From contig JAUSLJ010000033.1 in the NCBI GenBank assembly GCA_030646715.1, positions 186,001-250,000 on the forward strand: a DNA stretch of 64,000 bases, read 5' to 3'. The notes under the pieces were generated by a model, which had not been told where the DNA came from, ran no database searches, and saw only the letters and a list, made by a program, of their open reading frames with translations. Origin of the DNA: Agitococcus sp. (GTDB lineage: Bacteria > Pseudomonadota > Gammaproteobacteria > Pseudomonadales > Moraxellaceae). Each line of letters begins with the position of its first letter. The first letter of the stretch is position 1. Below, piece by piece: positions 8,817 through 17,642 of this stretch. Both the position numbers and the translations under genes were made by a program.

Positions 8817-10136
8817 TTACATATCAAAGCGTAAATCAACACTAACGATATGACGCGTGTAGTCATTAATCGGCAGGTTGGAGTTATTATTGCTATAAGT
8901 GTAGTTCGGCTGTAACGATAGTTGAGGTTTAATTAACCACGTTAAGCCTAAATTAAGATTGGTTTCGGTGTCTTTACGTTTGCTGGTAAACGGTAAGAAG
9001 CCATTAATAGCATCGTAATTACGTGTTTCGGTACTCAAGTGACCATTGACGCGAATTGTATTGTTGTAAACCAGATTGCCACCAATTCTCAGCCCTAAAA
9101 ATGACTGGCTAAAGTAGTCAAATTGGCTGTTTTTAGCGGATTCTTGACCTGTGTAAAGACTGCTATAAAACGAAGGGCTGTATTTCATTTCAAGGGCTTG
9201 CGAGTAAGCCAAGCCTAGATTTAAACGATTGGCATCACGCGCTGTTTGCGTGTTGTAGCGCAGTTGGCTTAATTGGCTAAAAACAGCGAGTTGGCTATTG
9301 TCACGAATCGCATATTGGCCTTGAGCAAGTACGCCTGTGACATCACGGTAGGCTTCACCATCCAGCCACATTTTTTGTAGTTGCAGTTTGCCTTGAACTT
9401 GGACGTTGTTATTCAAACTCATCAAACCACCCGCACTGGTATCCAGTGTGGCGTAATCGTAAGCATGATTATCCAGCACACTATGTTGCTGGACGCTGAT
9501 ATCTGCTAAGCCAGTGAGCTTTGGGCTAAATTTATATTGAATGCCTGAACCTGCTTGGAGTTTTAAAAAAGCACTGTCTTCGCTATTGGGTACAGTTAAA
9601 AAAACTTGGCTGCCACTAGCAGAGGGCAGGGCGATTCTGGAGTTTTCCGTAGCACTGTTGATATTGCTGTCATAACCCAAACCCAGTTGTGCAAAAGCAC
9701 TGATATGGCGTTGTTGCTGTTTTTCAACTTGAGTTATCACGCCTAAGTATTGAGAAACCAGATTTTCGACTTCGGGAGGAGGGTTAAAGTCTTTAATGGT
9801 TTGTAGTTCATTACGGGCGTTGGGCGTTTCACCCAGTACGATATGAGTGCGCGCCATTTGCACCCGACAAGGGCCATTATTGGGTTCAACGTCTAAACAG
9901 CGTTCAAATGCAAAAGCGGCACGCGTAGGTTCGCCGACACCTAAAAAAGCCATGCCTAATAAGTAATCATAATTAGGATCGCCCGCGCGTTCATCTTCTA
10001 AAGGCGAAAGCAAATCATAGGCTTGAATATGTTGTTGACCTTTGATGAGGGCTTCTGCTGTTTGCAGCACTTCATCTGCGTTAACGGGAGTTGCCATCGC
10101 CAGTGCTAGGCTTAAGTAAATGCTTTGAAAACGCAT
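8817..10136 (-). CDS. TPR plus outer-membrane beta-barrel protein (Slam/DUF560-like)
   Basis: 439 residues. A signal peptide ends near TPVNADE. TPR-like helices span about 22-130 (AYDLLSPLE, FAFERCLDVEPNNGPC, ARTHIVLGETPNAR). A beta-barrel region of alternating aromatic strands runs from about 150 to the terminal SVDLRFDM. An N-terminal TPR plus C-terminal barrel is the layout of Slam (type XI secretion) proteins, which move cargo across the outer membrane. Its paralogue is the gene at 12781-14124, and each is followed 17 bp later by a FecR/barrel-module gene. Assignment to the Slam family itself is inference; general TPR-porins are the alternative. Confidence 0.75.
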   Translation of the reverse strand: MRFQSIYLSLALAMATPVNADEVLQTAEALIKGQQHIQAYDLLSPLEDERAGDPNYDYLLGMAFLGVGEPTRAAFAFERCLDVEPNNGPCRVQMARTHIVLGETPNARNELQTIKDFNPPPEVENLVSQYLGVITQVEKQQQRHISAFAQLGLGYDSNINSATENSRIALPSASGSQVFLTVPNSEDSAFLKLQAGSGIQYKFSPKLTGLADISVQQHSVLDNHAYDYATLDTSAGGLMSLNNNVQVQGKLQLQKMWLDGEAYRDVTGVLAQGQYAIRDNSQLAVFSQLSQLRYNTQTARDANRLNLGLAYSQALEMKYSPSFYSSLYTGQESAKNSQFDYFSQSFLGLRIGGNLVYNNTIRVNGHLSTETRNYDAINGFLPFTSKRKDTETNLNLGLTWLIKPQLSLQPNYTYSNNNSNLPINDYTRHIVSVDLRFDM

Positions 10137-10246
10137 AGGGTTCTTTCCCTGAAAATAAATTTTGAACGATTTTAAATCGCTTTTTTGGCTACGCTATGGC
10201 CAATTGTAGTCGAAAAAGGCGAAATACGGTTAATCCATGACATATA

Positions 10247-10274
10247 AAAAAGCGCGGCCTAAGCCACGCTTTTT
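10247..10274 (-). terminator. Rho-independent terminator after the second FecR gene
   Basis: A 12-bp stem, GCCACGCTTTTT against AAAAAGCGCGGC with one wobble pair and a 4-nt loop, followed by a T run on the minus strand. It separates the two TPR-barrel/FecR pairs into distinct transcription units. Confidence 0.8.
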
Positions 10275-10291
10275 GTCAGACCCAACGGCCA

Positions 10292-12763
10292 TTAACCGCC
10301 TGCTGCAGGAGTGACAATGGCGTTGCCAAATGCGGCTGCGCCATTAATGCCTACAGATGTAGGGGTTTGCCCTGCTTGTACAGTACCTGAAACATTATAG
10401 GTTAAACCAACCGCTTGAGGTGCAGAAACGCCAGTTGTGCCAATGGCGTTAACAGCACCAAAAAAGCTGCCTGTTGCCGTGCCAGTACAACTATTACATC
10501 CTAATGCCGTTCCGTTACTGGTGATTGCACTCACGCTAAGACTATTAAAGTTTAAGTCAGAGCCAGTAAGAGCCGTTGAACCTGTTAGATTAATGCCACT
10601 TAAGACCCCTGCTTTGGTCAAGCCATCAATGCCTAAATTGAGACTAGCATTGGCTCTGGCAAAATCAACCACAAGATTGCTATTGGCGTTGATACTACCT
10701 GTATCAGCCGCAGAAATAACAGTATCACCCGTACCCAGTGTGCCAAATATCGCTTTAGGGTTTGTACCGCCAACCAAGCTATAAGTCACGGATCCTGTTT
10801 GAGGTATAGCACTGGCGGCGGTTGGTAAGCCAATCAAATAGTGAATATTGCTGTTGCCTATTAACGATTGAGTGTTACTGGCTTGATTTGGTGTTAAACC
10901 TAAGACGACCGCGCCATTAGACCATGCACCCCAAGATAATACCTTAGCAAAATGCCCGACATCACTGCTGGTAGCGGCATTACTACTGACGGTTTTAATA
11001 GGCGCATATTCGTCAGCAACAGCGAGTTCACCATTGTTATTGCTGACATGGAAAGCGGATAGCAGTTTAGCTGTTGAGCTGTCAAAGACCGCCGCTAATT
11101 GCGTTTGTTTAGATGTTGCAAGTTGTGTGTTGGTTGAGAAAAACGCGCTATACACACCTGTCAAACTGGAGTCTAAGCGAGTTGCACTAGGAATAGTGCT
11201 AGTAATGGTGGTTTCAGTGCCTGATAGTGCAGCAACACCGCCAATAGTCGTATTATTTAAACGCTCAATTTCGTACACGACACCCAAATCGCTACTGGAA
11301 AAGAAAGCAGACAAATTGACTGGACATTGATTGTTGGCACAACTGCTGTCAGTGCTTTGAGCAAAAAACTGATCACCCGTGCCGTTAAGTACGAAGCCAC
11401 TGAGTTTTTTATCAAGACTGACATCAATTTGTTTGTCAGTGAGTTGCGCGGTATAACCAACGTTGGCTAAGGTTAAACCCATATCAATAGAGACGAGTGG
11501 AATAAGATTCAAATCAATGTCAATATTTAGTTTAGTCAACATGTCTGTTGCTAAGTTGACGCCTGATCCTGCGCGAACAGGTGTATTGCCTACTAAAACA
11601 TAACTCACTTTGGCGTTGTTACCCAGATTTTTCTCCGCAGTCACACCAACAATATAAGGGATAAATTGGGTTTTACTGAGGGTTAGGCTGCCTTCGTGTA
11701 AATACGCATCAACAGAAGCGGCGGTGCCATCCGTCCATTCACCCAAAGACAAGCTGCCGAATTGTTTGACATTGGCAAAATTAAGGCTTTTAAGGCCATT
11801 GCGGGTGTTTAAAATCAGTTTGCCACTTGCGACATCACCTGTTTCGTTAGTGCTAATTAAACGCGTTAAATTACCAACTTCAAGACCATTTTCAGAAACG
11901 CTGTCGTAAGCAGCGAGGACATTGGGATAAATGCTGACTCCCGATGTTCCTTTTAATAAACTGCCAAAACTACTTAAACGAGGGATGCCGTCAGTGGTTT
12001 GAATAAAGCTTTCAAATAAGGGGTTGCCATCTTCTGACACTTGGTCACCAATAGCAATATCTGGTTTTTTGTCGTCACTGTTGCTTGCGGTTTCTTTCGC
12101 TTGTTCTTTTTGTTGTTCTTTGCTTTCAGGGTCGCTTGCCCGTGCACTCACCGAAACACCATCAGGTGCAGATTCTGGGGCTTTGTCTTTGGTGGTTTGA
12201 AAGGTTTGGCCTGTGGAAACATTACCACTGCCGAAATCATTACTAATGTTAACCATGCCTTTGCTGACCGTCAGTAATAAGCGTCCATTAGGCTGCTGTT
12301 CTGCAGCATAACTAGTACCGCGAATACCAATCGTTGCCACAGGCGTTTGCACACGGTAGTTATTACGATTCACTTTACCAATCGCACCACTGACAGTACG
12401 CATCCCACCCCGAATAAAATTAAATAACAGCGTGCCCTCGTTGGGTTTGGCTTTATTAAAGGCGTAATTATCTAAGCCAAAGACGGTATTGGGTTGTAGC
12501 GAGATAAAGCTACCATCAGTAAAGCGAATTTGCAGTCGGCCTTTGCCTGTTTCTAAGCGTTCACCGCTGTTAACTAAATCGCCTCGGCCTAAGACACGGC
12601 GACTACCGTCGTTACTAATAGCAGAGACTTCGCCAACGACAAAATTAACGCGTCCAGCGGTTTCGGCCAGCACTTGCCCTGTCAGCAATAAGCCAACAAA
12701 AGTCGCTAATAAACCTCTGCCACTTAAAAGGGCTGGTTTTACATAAGTAGAGTTCTTGACCAT
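10292..12763 (-). CDS. FecR-domain secreted protein with two TbpB-like barrel modules (paralogue)
   Basis: 823 residues. A signal peptide ends near GQVLAETAG, and a FecR domain at about 55-175 is nearly identical in its motifs to the 1077-residue paralogue. A Lys/Glu-rich linker follows, then two modules at about 336-511 and 605-817. Each has the SLGEW or SWGAW opening, IPYIVG or IHYLIG, and a cysteine pair before [AS]FF. They close with GGVAAL or NGAAAFG. It lacks the third module of its neighbour, consistent with tandem gene duplication followed by gain or loss of a module. It begins 17 bp downstream of the second TPR-barrel gene with a GGGAGG site. Secretion or surface display is inferred; the ligand is unknown. 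Confidence 0.8.
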   Translation of the reverse strand: MVKNSTYVKPALLSGRGLLATFVGLLLTGQVLAETAGRVNFVVGEVSAISNDGSRRVLGRGDLVNSGERLETGKGRLQIRFTDGSFISLQPNTVFGLDNYAFNKAKPNEGTLLFNFIRGGMRTVSGAIGKVNRNNYRVQTPVATIGIRGTSYAAEQQPNGRLLLTVSKGMVNISNDFGSGNVSTGQTFQTTKDKAPESAPDGVSVSARASDPESKEQQKEQAKETASNSDDKKPDIAIGDQVSEDGNPLFESFIQTTDGIPRLSSFGSLLKGTSGVSIYPNVLAAYDSVSENGLEVGNLTRLISTNETGDVASGKLILNTRNGLKSLNFANVKQFGSLSLGEWTDGTAASVDAYLHEGSLTLSKTQFIPYIVGVTAEKNLGNNAKVSYVLVGNTPVRAGSGVNLATDMLTKLNIDIDLNLIPLVSIDMGLTLANVGYTAQLTDKQIDVSLDKKLSGFVLNGTGDQFFAQSTDSSCANNQCPVNLSAFFSSSDLGVVYEIERLNNTTIGGVAALSGTETTITSTIPSATRLDSSLTGVYSAFFSTNTQLATSKQTQLAAVFDSSTAKLLSAFHVSNNNGELAVADEYAPIKTVSSNAATSSDVGHFAKVLSWGAWSNGAVVLGLTPNQASNTQSLIGNSNIHYLIGLPTAASAIPQTGSVTYSLVGGTNPKAIFGTLGTGDTVISAADTGSINANSNLVVDFARANASLNLGIDGLTKAGVLSGINLTGSTALTGSDLNFNSLSVSAITSNGTALGCNSCTGTATGSFFGAVNAIGTTGVSAPQAVGLTYNVSGTVQAGQTPTSVGINGAAAFGNAIVTPAAGG

Positions 12764-12780
12764 GATGAGTTGCCTCCCTG

Positions 12781-14124
12781 TTACATATCAAAGCGTAAAT
12801 CAACACTCACGACGTGACGATTGTAGTCACTGAAGGGAATATTGGAATTGTTGTTAGCGTAAGTATAGCTAGGTATGAACGAGATTTGTTTGTTTATTCG
12901 CCAATTTGCATTTATGCCGATGCTGCTTTCTTTGTCGTCACGATAAACAGTAGGGAAAGAAGCTCCTGGCAAAGTTATCCCTGCGTAATAAGAGTCTTTG
13001 TTGTAATCACGAGTTTCATAGCTTAATTGAGTGTTCAGGCTTAAATTGGTGGTTAATGACAAACCTCCGCCTAAACGCAAGCCTTTGAAGGATTGACTGA
13101 ACCGTTCAAATGTTTTGTCTGTAACTGCTTCTGACCCGCCATAAATACTGACATAAAATGACGGGCTGTAATGAGTATCAACGGCTTGTGAATAAGCAAT
13201 ACCTGTGTTTTGACGATTAGCATCACGGGCTGATTGAGTGTCGTAGCGCATTTGGCTAAGCTGGGTAAAAAGAGCCATTTGGCCATCACCAACTGTCCCT
13301 TGAATTTGCAACAAGCCACCCGTTAAATCGCGGTAGCTTTTGCCGTCAAGCCACATTTTTTGGCCTTGCAATTTGGTTACTAACTGAAATGTTTCGAGGT
13401 TAAAAGAGCCACCAAGATTACTATCAACGGCTTGATAGTCTAAGTTGTGGTCGGCATCGACTGTGCGCGCTTGCATATTAATGTCGGCCATTGTCACGAC
13501 ATTGGTCGAAACTTTATAAACCAGACTGGCTCCTGCGGCAAGATTGGCATAGGCTGAGTCATTAGATGTTGGTATAGAGGATCCTTTATTGCCAAATGCA
13601 GAAGGCAGTGCCGATGCCACTTTATTTGCATCATCAGGCGCGCTATTAATATTGCTATCGTAGCCAAGGCCTGCTAGGGCATAGGCACTAATGCGCCGTT
13701 GCTGTTGCTGCTCAAGGGTGTTAATTGCGCCTAAATATCGGGCGACCAATTGTTGCACTTCGGGGGGGGGATTGTATTCGCTAATGGTGGCAAGTTCGGC
13801 ACGGGCATTGGGTGTTTCGCCTAAGGCTAAATGACTACGCGCCATTTGTACGCGGCAAGGGCCATTTTTGGGCTCTACAGAAAGACAGCGTTCAAAAGCA
13901 AAAATAGCGGTATGCGCTTCACCCATTTCGAGTAATGATAAACCTAATAAATAATCGTATTGAGGTTGACCCGCTCTATCATCTTCTAAAGGAGCAAGTA
14001 GGTCATACGCTTGGGAGGCACGTTGCAAATTAATTAAAGCTTCAGCTTGTTGTAACACGCCATCAGCAAACGCAGGTGTTGCGGCCACGACTGCTATAGC
14101 TAAATAAAGAGAATGAAAACGCAT
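12781..14124 (-). CDS. TPR plus outer-membrane beta-barrel protein (paralogue, Slam/DUF560-like)
   Basis: 447 residues from the ATG at 14124. The frame runs 21 codons further upstream, but this ATG begins a clear signal peptide (ending TPAFADG) and has the same GGGAAAGG upstream signal as its paralogue. TPR-like helices (QAYDLLAPLE, FAFERCLSVEPKNGPC, GETPNARAEL) are followed by a barrel ending SVDLRFDM, the same eight residues as the other copy. It heads the first of two duplicated pairs. The two copies have diverged mostly in the barrel loops, as expected for proteins matched to different cargo. Confidence 0.75.
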   Translation of the reverse strand: MRFHSLYLAIAVVAATPAFADGVLQQAEALINLQRASQAYDLLAPLEDDRAGQPQYDYLLGLSLLEMGEAHTAIFAFERCLSVEPKNGPCRVQMARSHLALGETPNARAELATISEYNPPPEVQQLVARYLGAINTLEQQQQRRISAYALAGLGYDSNINSAPDDANKVASALPSAFGNKGSSIPTSNDSAYANLAAGASLVYKVSTNVVTMADINMQARTVDADHNLDYQAVDSNLGGSFNLETFQLVTKLQGQKMWLDGKSYRDLTGGLLQIQGTVGDGQMALFTQLSQMRYDTQSARDANRQNTGIAYSQAVDTHYSPSFYVSIYGGSEAVTDKTFERFSQSFKGLRLGGGLSLTTNLSLNTQLSYETRDYNKDSYYAGITLPGASFPTVYRDDKESSIGINANWRINKQISFIPSYTYANNNSNIPFSDYNRHVVSVDLRFDM

Positions 14125-14273
14125 AGAGCCTTTCCCTGATAGTTTAAAATACGGTTGCGCTAATTTTAGTTGATCTTCTTTATACACTATTCTGTATTCT
14201 AGAGAAAATACTAGAATAAGCTAATTTATAGCCAGAGTTTTCATGACTGTAATGGTTATATGAAGTAGTAATA

Positions 14274-14291
14274 ACCCCACCTAAGCGGGGT
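14274..14291 (-). terminator. short hairpin after the TetR gene
   Basis: ACCCC/GGGGT stem followed by TTATTA on the minus strand, just downstream of the TetR-family stop. The T tract is weak, so this is a tentative terminator. Confidence 0.45.
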
Positions 14292-14298
14292 AGTGCAA

Positions 14299-14946
14299 TT
14301 AAACGGCTTTAGCGACAGGGCTTTGACTGCTACGCCAGTGCATGGCACCGACAAAAATGAGTCGTAATTGATTAACTGCGCGTAGACTTAATTCGTATTG
14401 CAGACGAACTTGTTCGGCGGGTAAGGACAAAATTTCACCACACCAATTAATAGCGGTGTTCACGACCAAGTTGGCAATCATGCTCAGGTCTTCAGTGGGT
14501 AAGTTTTGCATTTCGGGAAATAGACGAAAGTCTGTCACTAAATCATTGGCTAAATGATTCATTTCTCGTTGAATCGCTTCGCGGATTTTTGTGGAACCAC
14601 TCAAACGTTCACGCGCTAAAAAGTCAAAATAACGCGACTCTTGACGCACATATAATAAGAACATCATCACCGAGCTATGAATCGCAATATGTCCTGCACC
14701 TTGGGCTTTCAGTCGTTCTTCACGCAATAAACGACGCAAGCTTAACGTCACTTCATCGACTACGGCTAAACCTAACTCGTCCATATCTTTAAAATGACGA
14801 TAAAAGGCGGTCGGTACGACACCTGCTTCACGCGTCACTTCACGCAAGCTAATACTGACAAAACTACGACCATCACCCATAAGTTTAAGGGCGGCATCCA
14901 GTAAGGTTTGTCGCGTGTGCTGTTTGCGGTCGTCACGAATAGTCAT
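14299..14946 (-). CDS. desT: TetR-family regulator of unsaturated fatty acid synthesis (DesT/FabR-like)
   Basis: 215 residues. The N-terminal helix-turn-helix is at about 28-57 (SLREVTREAGV, TAFYRHFKDMDEL), followed by an all-helical ligand domain. FabR and DesT sense the ratio of saturated to unsaturated acyl-CoA and repress desaturase genes. Three facts support this role: it is divergent from a ferredoxin reductase/desaturase operon, the shared region holds two 18-bp sites close to the DesT/FabR operator, and a third, weaker site lies next to its own start, suggesting self-control. The symbol rests on context and motifs; FabR is the alternative name. Confidence 0.85.
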   Translation of the reverse strand: MTIRDDRKQHTRQTLLDAALKLMGDGRSFVSISLREVTREAGVVPTAFYRHFKDMDELGLAVVDEVTLSLRRLLREERLKAQGAGHIAIHSSVMMFLLYVRQESRYFDFLARERLSGSTKIREAIQREMNHLANDLVTDFRLFPEMQNLPTEDLSMIANLVVNTAINWCGEILSLPAEQVRLQYELSLRAVNQLRLIFVGAMHWRSSQSPVAKAV

Positions 14947-14960
14947 AGGGTGTTCTTCGT

Positions 14961-14978
14961 TTGCTACATGTGTTCACT
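14961..14978. promoter_or_regulatory. weak DesT/FabR-type half-operator near the repressor start
   Basis: TTGCTACATGTGTTCACT. The right half TGTTCACT matches the two stronger operators at 15166 and 15207, while the left half is degenerate. It lies 15 bp upstream of the repressor ATG (minus strand), where binding could block its own expression. Confidence 0.5.
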
Positions 14979-15165
14979 AATCCTACCAAAAAACTCGGAC
15001 TTTCGCCAAAGAAAATGCATTTATTAGATGAGTGAAATCAACTGTTTTGTTGTTTGTGCACTGTTTTTTAGCCTATTTTAATTTAATAAGTTTCTATTAA
15101 TCAATTGGTTGTGTTGTTTTTGTGGTTTGGTTGGTGCTGCTAAGTGAAAGAATAATAAAAAAATT

Positions 15166-15183
15166 AGTGTACAAGTGTTGACT
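15166..15183. promoter_or_regulatory. DesT/FabR-type operator 1
   Basis: AGTGTACAAGTGTTGACT is an imperfect palindrome closely matching the known 18-bp DesT/FabR operator pattern (AGTG-N10-ACT with a TGTT right half). Its last six bases are the -35 box of the desaturase promoter. Confidence 0.75.
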
Positions 15184-15205
15184 AAGTTTTTAAATCAGTT
15201 ATATT
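15178..15205 (+). promoter_or_regulatory. sigma70 promoter of the desaturase operon
   Basis: -35 TTGACT (15178-15183), 16-bp spacer, -10 TATATT (15200-15205). The predicted start, near 15212, falls inside operator 2. Operators on both sides of the -10 box imply tight repression. Confidence 0.7.
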
Positions 15206-15206
15206 T

Positions 15207-15224
15207 AGTGCACAGATGTTCACT
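15207..15224. promoter_or_regulatory. DesT/FabR-type operator 2
   Basis: AGTGCACAGATGTTCACT has the same spacing and outer bases as operator 1 and lies 41 bp downstream of it, covering the expected transcription start. Confidence 0.75.
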
Positions 15225-15247
15225 ATGTTTAGTTTGGAGTTTCGATC

Positions 15248-16315
15248 ATGTCAGCACTTAACCCTATTATCAATCGTGTTGTCGGCAAGTTCGTAAAAGA
15301 GGATTGGCTTGATTTTGCTTTGTCGCATGTTGACTCGATGTTAACCGTCAGTCGGGTGATGGCAAAAGTAGTCTCTATTAGCGATGAAACTTCAGACATT
15401 AAACGTTTTGTTCTGCAACCAAATCAACATTGGAAGTCCTTTCAAGCGGGTCAGTTTGTTACTGTGAAAGTGATGATTGATGGCAGCTTCCGTGAGCGTT
15501 GCTATAGCTTGGTTAGCGCGCCAACTGACAGTGTTATCGAAATTGGCGTCAAGCGTCAACCACAGGGCAAAGTGTCTAACTGGATGCACGATAACTTAAG
15601 CGTAGGTGATGTTATTGAGTTGGGTGATGTGGGTGGTGATTTTGTGTTACCTGCGACTTTGCCTAGCAAAATGTTGTTGATTGCAGGTGGTAGCGGTGTG
15701 ACACCAATTTATAGCATCTTGGTTGAAGCCTTAAAGCGCCAAGCCAATTTAGATGTGACAGTGATGTATTACGCCAATACCGATAAAGACTTGGCCTTTG
15801 GTAATGAAATGGTGGAGTTAGCGGTTAAACATCCGTCATTGAAATTACATTATGCCTTAGCGTCCGCAGGTGATGCAGGTCGTTTTAGTCCACAACAATT
15901 ATCAACGGTGTGTGCTGATTATACTGACCGTACAACATATATCTGTGGCCCTCAAGGCTTGATGGGCGCAGTCAGCAAAGTGTGGGCAGAAAAAGGCATT
16001 AGCCAACAGTTGACGCAAGAAGTGTTTGGTTTTGCCACCATCAACACCGATGTACCCGCCAATCAAATGGAAATTACTTTACGTCGTAGCCAACAAGTGT
16101 TGCTCAATAGTAAAGCCAGTTTGTTAGAAAGTGCGGAAGATGCAGGTGCACGCCCTGTTTATGGTTGCCGTATTGGGATGTGTAAAACCTGTAGCTGCAC
16201 CAAAGTCTCAGGTGTAGTGCGTGATTTAGTGACAGGTGCGATTGATGACCAACCAAATACGCAAATTCGTATTTGTGTGACTGAGCCATTAAGCGCAGTG
16301 GTGTTAGATATTTAA
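15248..16315 (+). CDS. desC: ferredoxin-NAD(P)H reductase with 2Fe-2S domain (desaturase electron donor)
   Basis: 355 residues in three domains. The FAD-binding fold has RCYSLVSAP near 84, the nucleotide-binding fold has LIAGGSGVTPIYSIL near 143, and a C-terminal plant-type ferredoxin has CRIGMCKTC near 306 and a last ligand Cys near 342. It passes electrons from NAD(P)H to the desaturase encoded 48 bp downstream. The arrangement matches the Pseudomonas desCB operon controlled by DesT. The N-terminal extension before the FAD domain is about 35 residues. Confidence 0.88.
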   Translation: MSALNPIINRVVGKFVKEDWLDFALSHVDSMLTVSRVMAKVVSISDETSDIKRFVLQPNQHWKSFQAGQFVTVKVMIDGSFRERCYSLVSAPTDSVIEIGVKRQPQGKVSNWMHDNLSVGDVIELGDVGGDFVLPATLPSKMLLIAGGSGVTPIYSILVEALKRQANLDVTVMYYANTDKDLAFGNEMVELAVKHPSLKLHYALASAGDAGRFSPQQLSTVCADYTDRTTYICGPQGLMGAVSKVWAEKGISQQLTQEVFGFATINTDVPANQMEITLRRSQQVLLNSKASLLESAEDAGARPVYGCRIGMCKTCSCTKVSGVVRDLVTGAIDDQPNTQIRICVTEPLSAVVLDI

Positions 16316-16363
16316 GCCAGACCCTGACGTCAAAACCAAATTTTTTATTGAGCGAGAATTATC

Positions 16364-17545
16364 ATGACTACTATCAACAACATCAATAGCAAAAGCCGTG
16401 CTTTAAGTGCTGAAGAAATCAATGCCTTTGGTGCAGAATTAGACGCGTTGCGTAAAGAGACAATGGCCTCATTGGGTAAAAAAGAAGCCGATTATATTTA
16501 TGGCGTGCGTAACTTTGTTCGTTATACCGACATTGCAGGCCGCAGTTCATTGATGCTCGGTTGGTTGCCCCCATTCTGGTTAGCAGGTACAGCGTTATTA
16601 GGCGTATCTAAAATCGTTGAGAATATGGAACTTGGTCATAACGTCATGCACGGTCAATACGACTGGATGAATGATTCGACTTTACGTGGTAACACCTATG
16701 AGTGGGATACCGTCTGTACGGCTGACAACTGGAGACACACTCATAACTATATGCACCATACCTATACCAATGTCCGTGAGATGGATCATGATATTGGTTA
16801 TGGTTTACTGCGTTTGTTTCCTGAGCAAAAGTGGGAGCCGCGCTTTTTAATCAATCCGATTGCGGCTGCTGTTTTGGCAACGACTTTTGAATGGACATTG
16901 GCTTTACAGTCTTTAGAGTTGGAAAAGCTATTGAGCAAAGAAAAAACCTTTGCCCAAGTTAAAGAAGAGTTTGTGCCGATTTTTGCCAAAATGCGTAAAC
17001 AGTTTGCTAAAGATTATGTGTTTTTCCCGTTGATTGCTGGCCCGATGTTTTTGCCCGTGATTACAGGTAATTTCACGGCTAATTTGATCCGTAACTTCTG
17101 GACTTTCTCGATTATTTTCTGTGGCCATTTCACTGAAAATGCCGAGACTTTCCCGAAAGAAATTTTGGTCAATGAAACGCGTGGCCAATGGTATTTACGT
17201 CAATTGCGTGGTTCGAGCAATTTGTCGGGTGGTAAACTGTTGCATTACATGTCAGGTAATTTGAGCCACCAAATTGAACATCATATGTTCCCTGATGTCC
17301 CAGGTATGCGTTACGCCGAAATGTCGATTAAAGTACAAGAAATTTGTGCACGTTATGGCCAACACTACAACACAGGTTCATTCCCTAAACAGTTCTCTAC
17401 TGTTGTGAAGCGTATTTTTAAATACTCTTTACCATTTGGTACGAAAGTTGAGGCAATGGCTGATTCAGTAGTTGCTAAAGCAGCGGAAATTGTGCCAATG
17501 TCGAAATCGCGCCTACCGTCGTTTATTAGTCGGCTTGCTGCGTAG
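16364..17545 (+). CDS. desB: membrane fatty acid desaturase (acyl-CoA delta-9 type)
   Basis: 393 residues. The three histidine boxes that hold the diiron centre are present: HNVMH near 92, HTHNYMHH near 126-133 and HQIEHH near 302. Hydrophobic pairs lie between the boxes (LPPFWLAGTALLGVS; LIAGPMFLPVITG). It inserts a double bond into saturated acyl chains, using electrons from the upstream reductase. Expression is expected to fall when unsaturated acyl-CoA loads the DesT-like repressor. Confidence 0.9.
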   Translation: MTTINNINSKSRALSAEEINAFGAELDALRKETMASLGKKEADYIYGVRNFVRYTDIAGRSSLMLGWLPPFWLAGTALLGVSKIVENMELGHNVMHGQYDWMNDSTLRGNTYEWDTVCTADNWRHTHNYMHHTYTNVREMDHDIGYGLLRLFPEQKWEPRFLINPIAAAVLATTFEWTLALQSLELEKLLSKEKTFAQVKEEFVPIFAKMRKQFAKDYVFFPLIAGPMFLPVITGNFTANLIRNFWTFSIIFCGHFTENAETFPKEILVNETRGQWYLRQLRGSSNLSGGKLLHYMSGNLSHQIEHHMFPDVPGMRYAEMSIKVQEICARYGQHYNTGSFPKQFSTVVKRIFKYSLPFGTKVEAMADSVVAKAAEIVPMSKSRLPSFISRLAA

Positions 17546-17642
17546 TTATCAAGACTTAGGTAGCGCATAGCGCGTAAGTCTCCCTTGTCGCCCTATCATG
17601 GTTCATGTGATGGGGCGTTCGTCGTGTGAGGAAAATACCATT

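Noticed and set aside
8817-10136. FecA/TonB receptor partner of the FecR proteins
   Set aside because: No TonB box or plug domain; N-terminal TPR and short barrel instead, and no ECF sigma gene nearby.
10437-10784. 115-codon plus-strand frame within the FecR gene
   Set aside because: Antisense of the repeated module region; no ribosome site and no family features.
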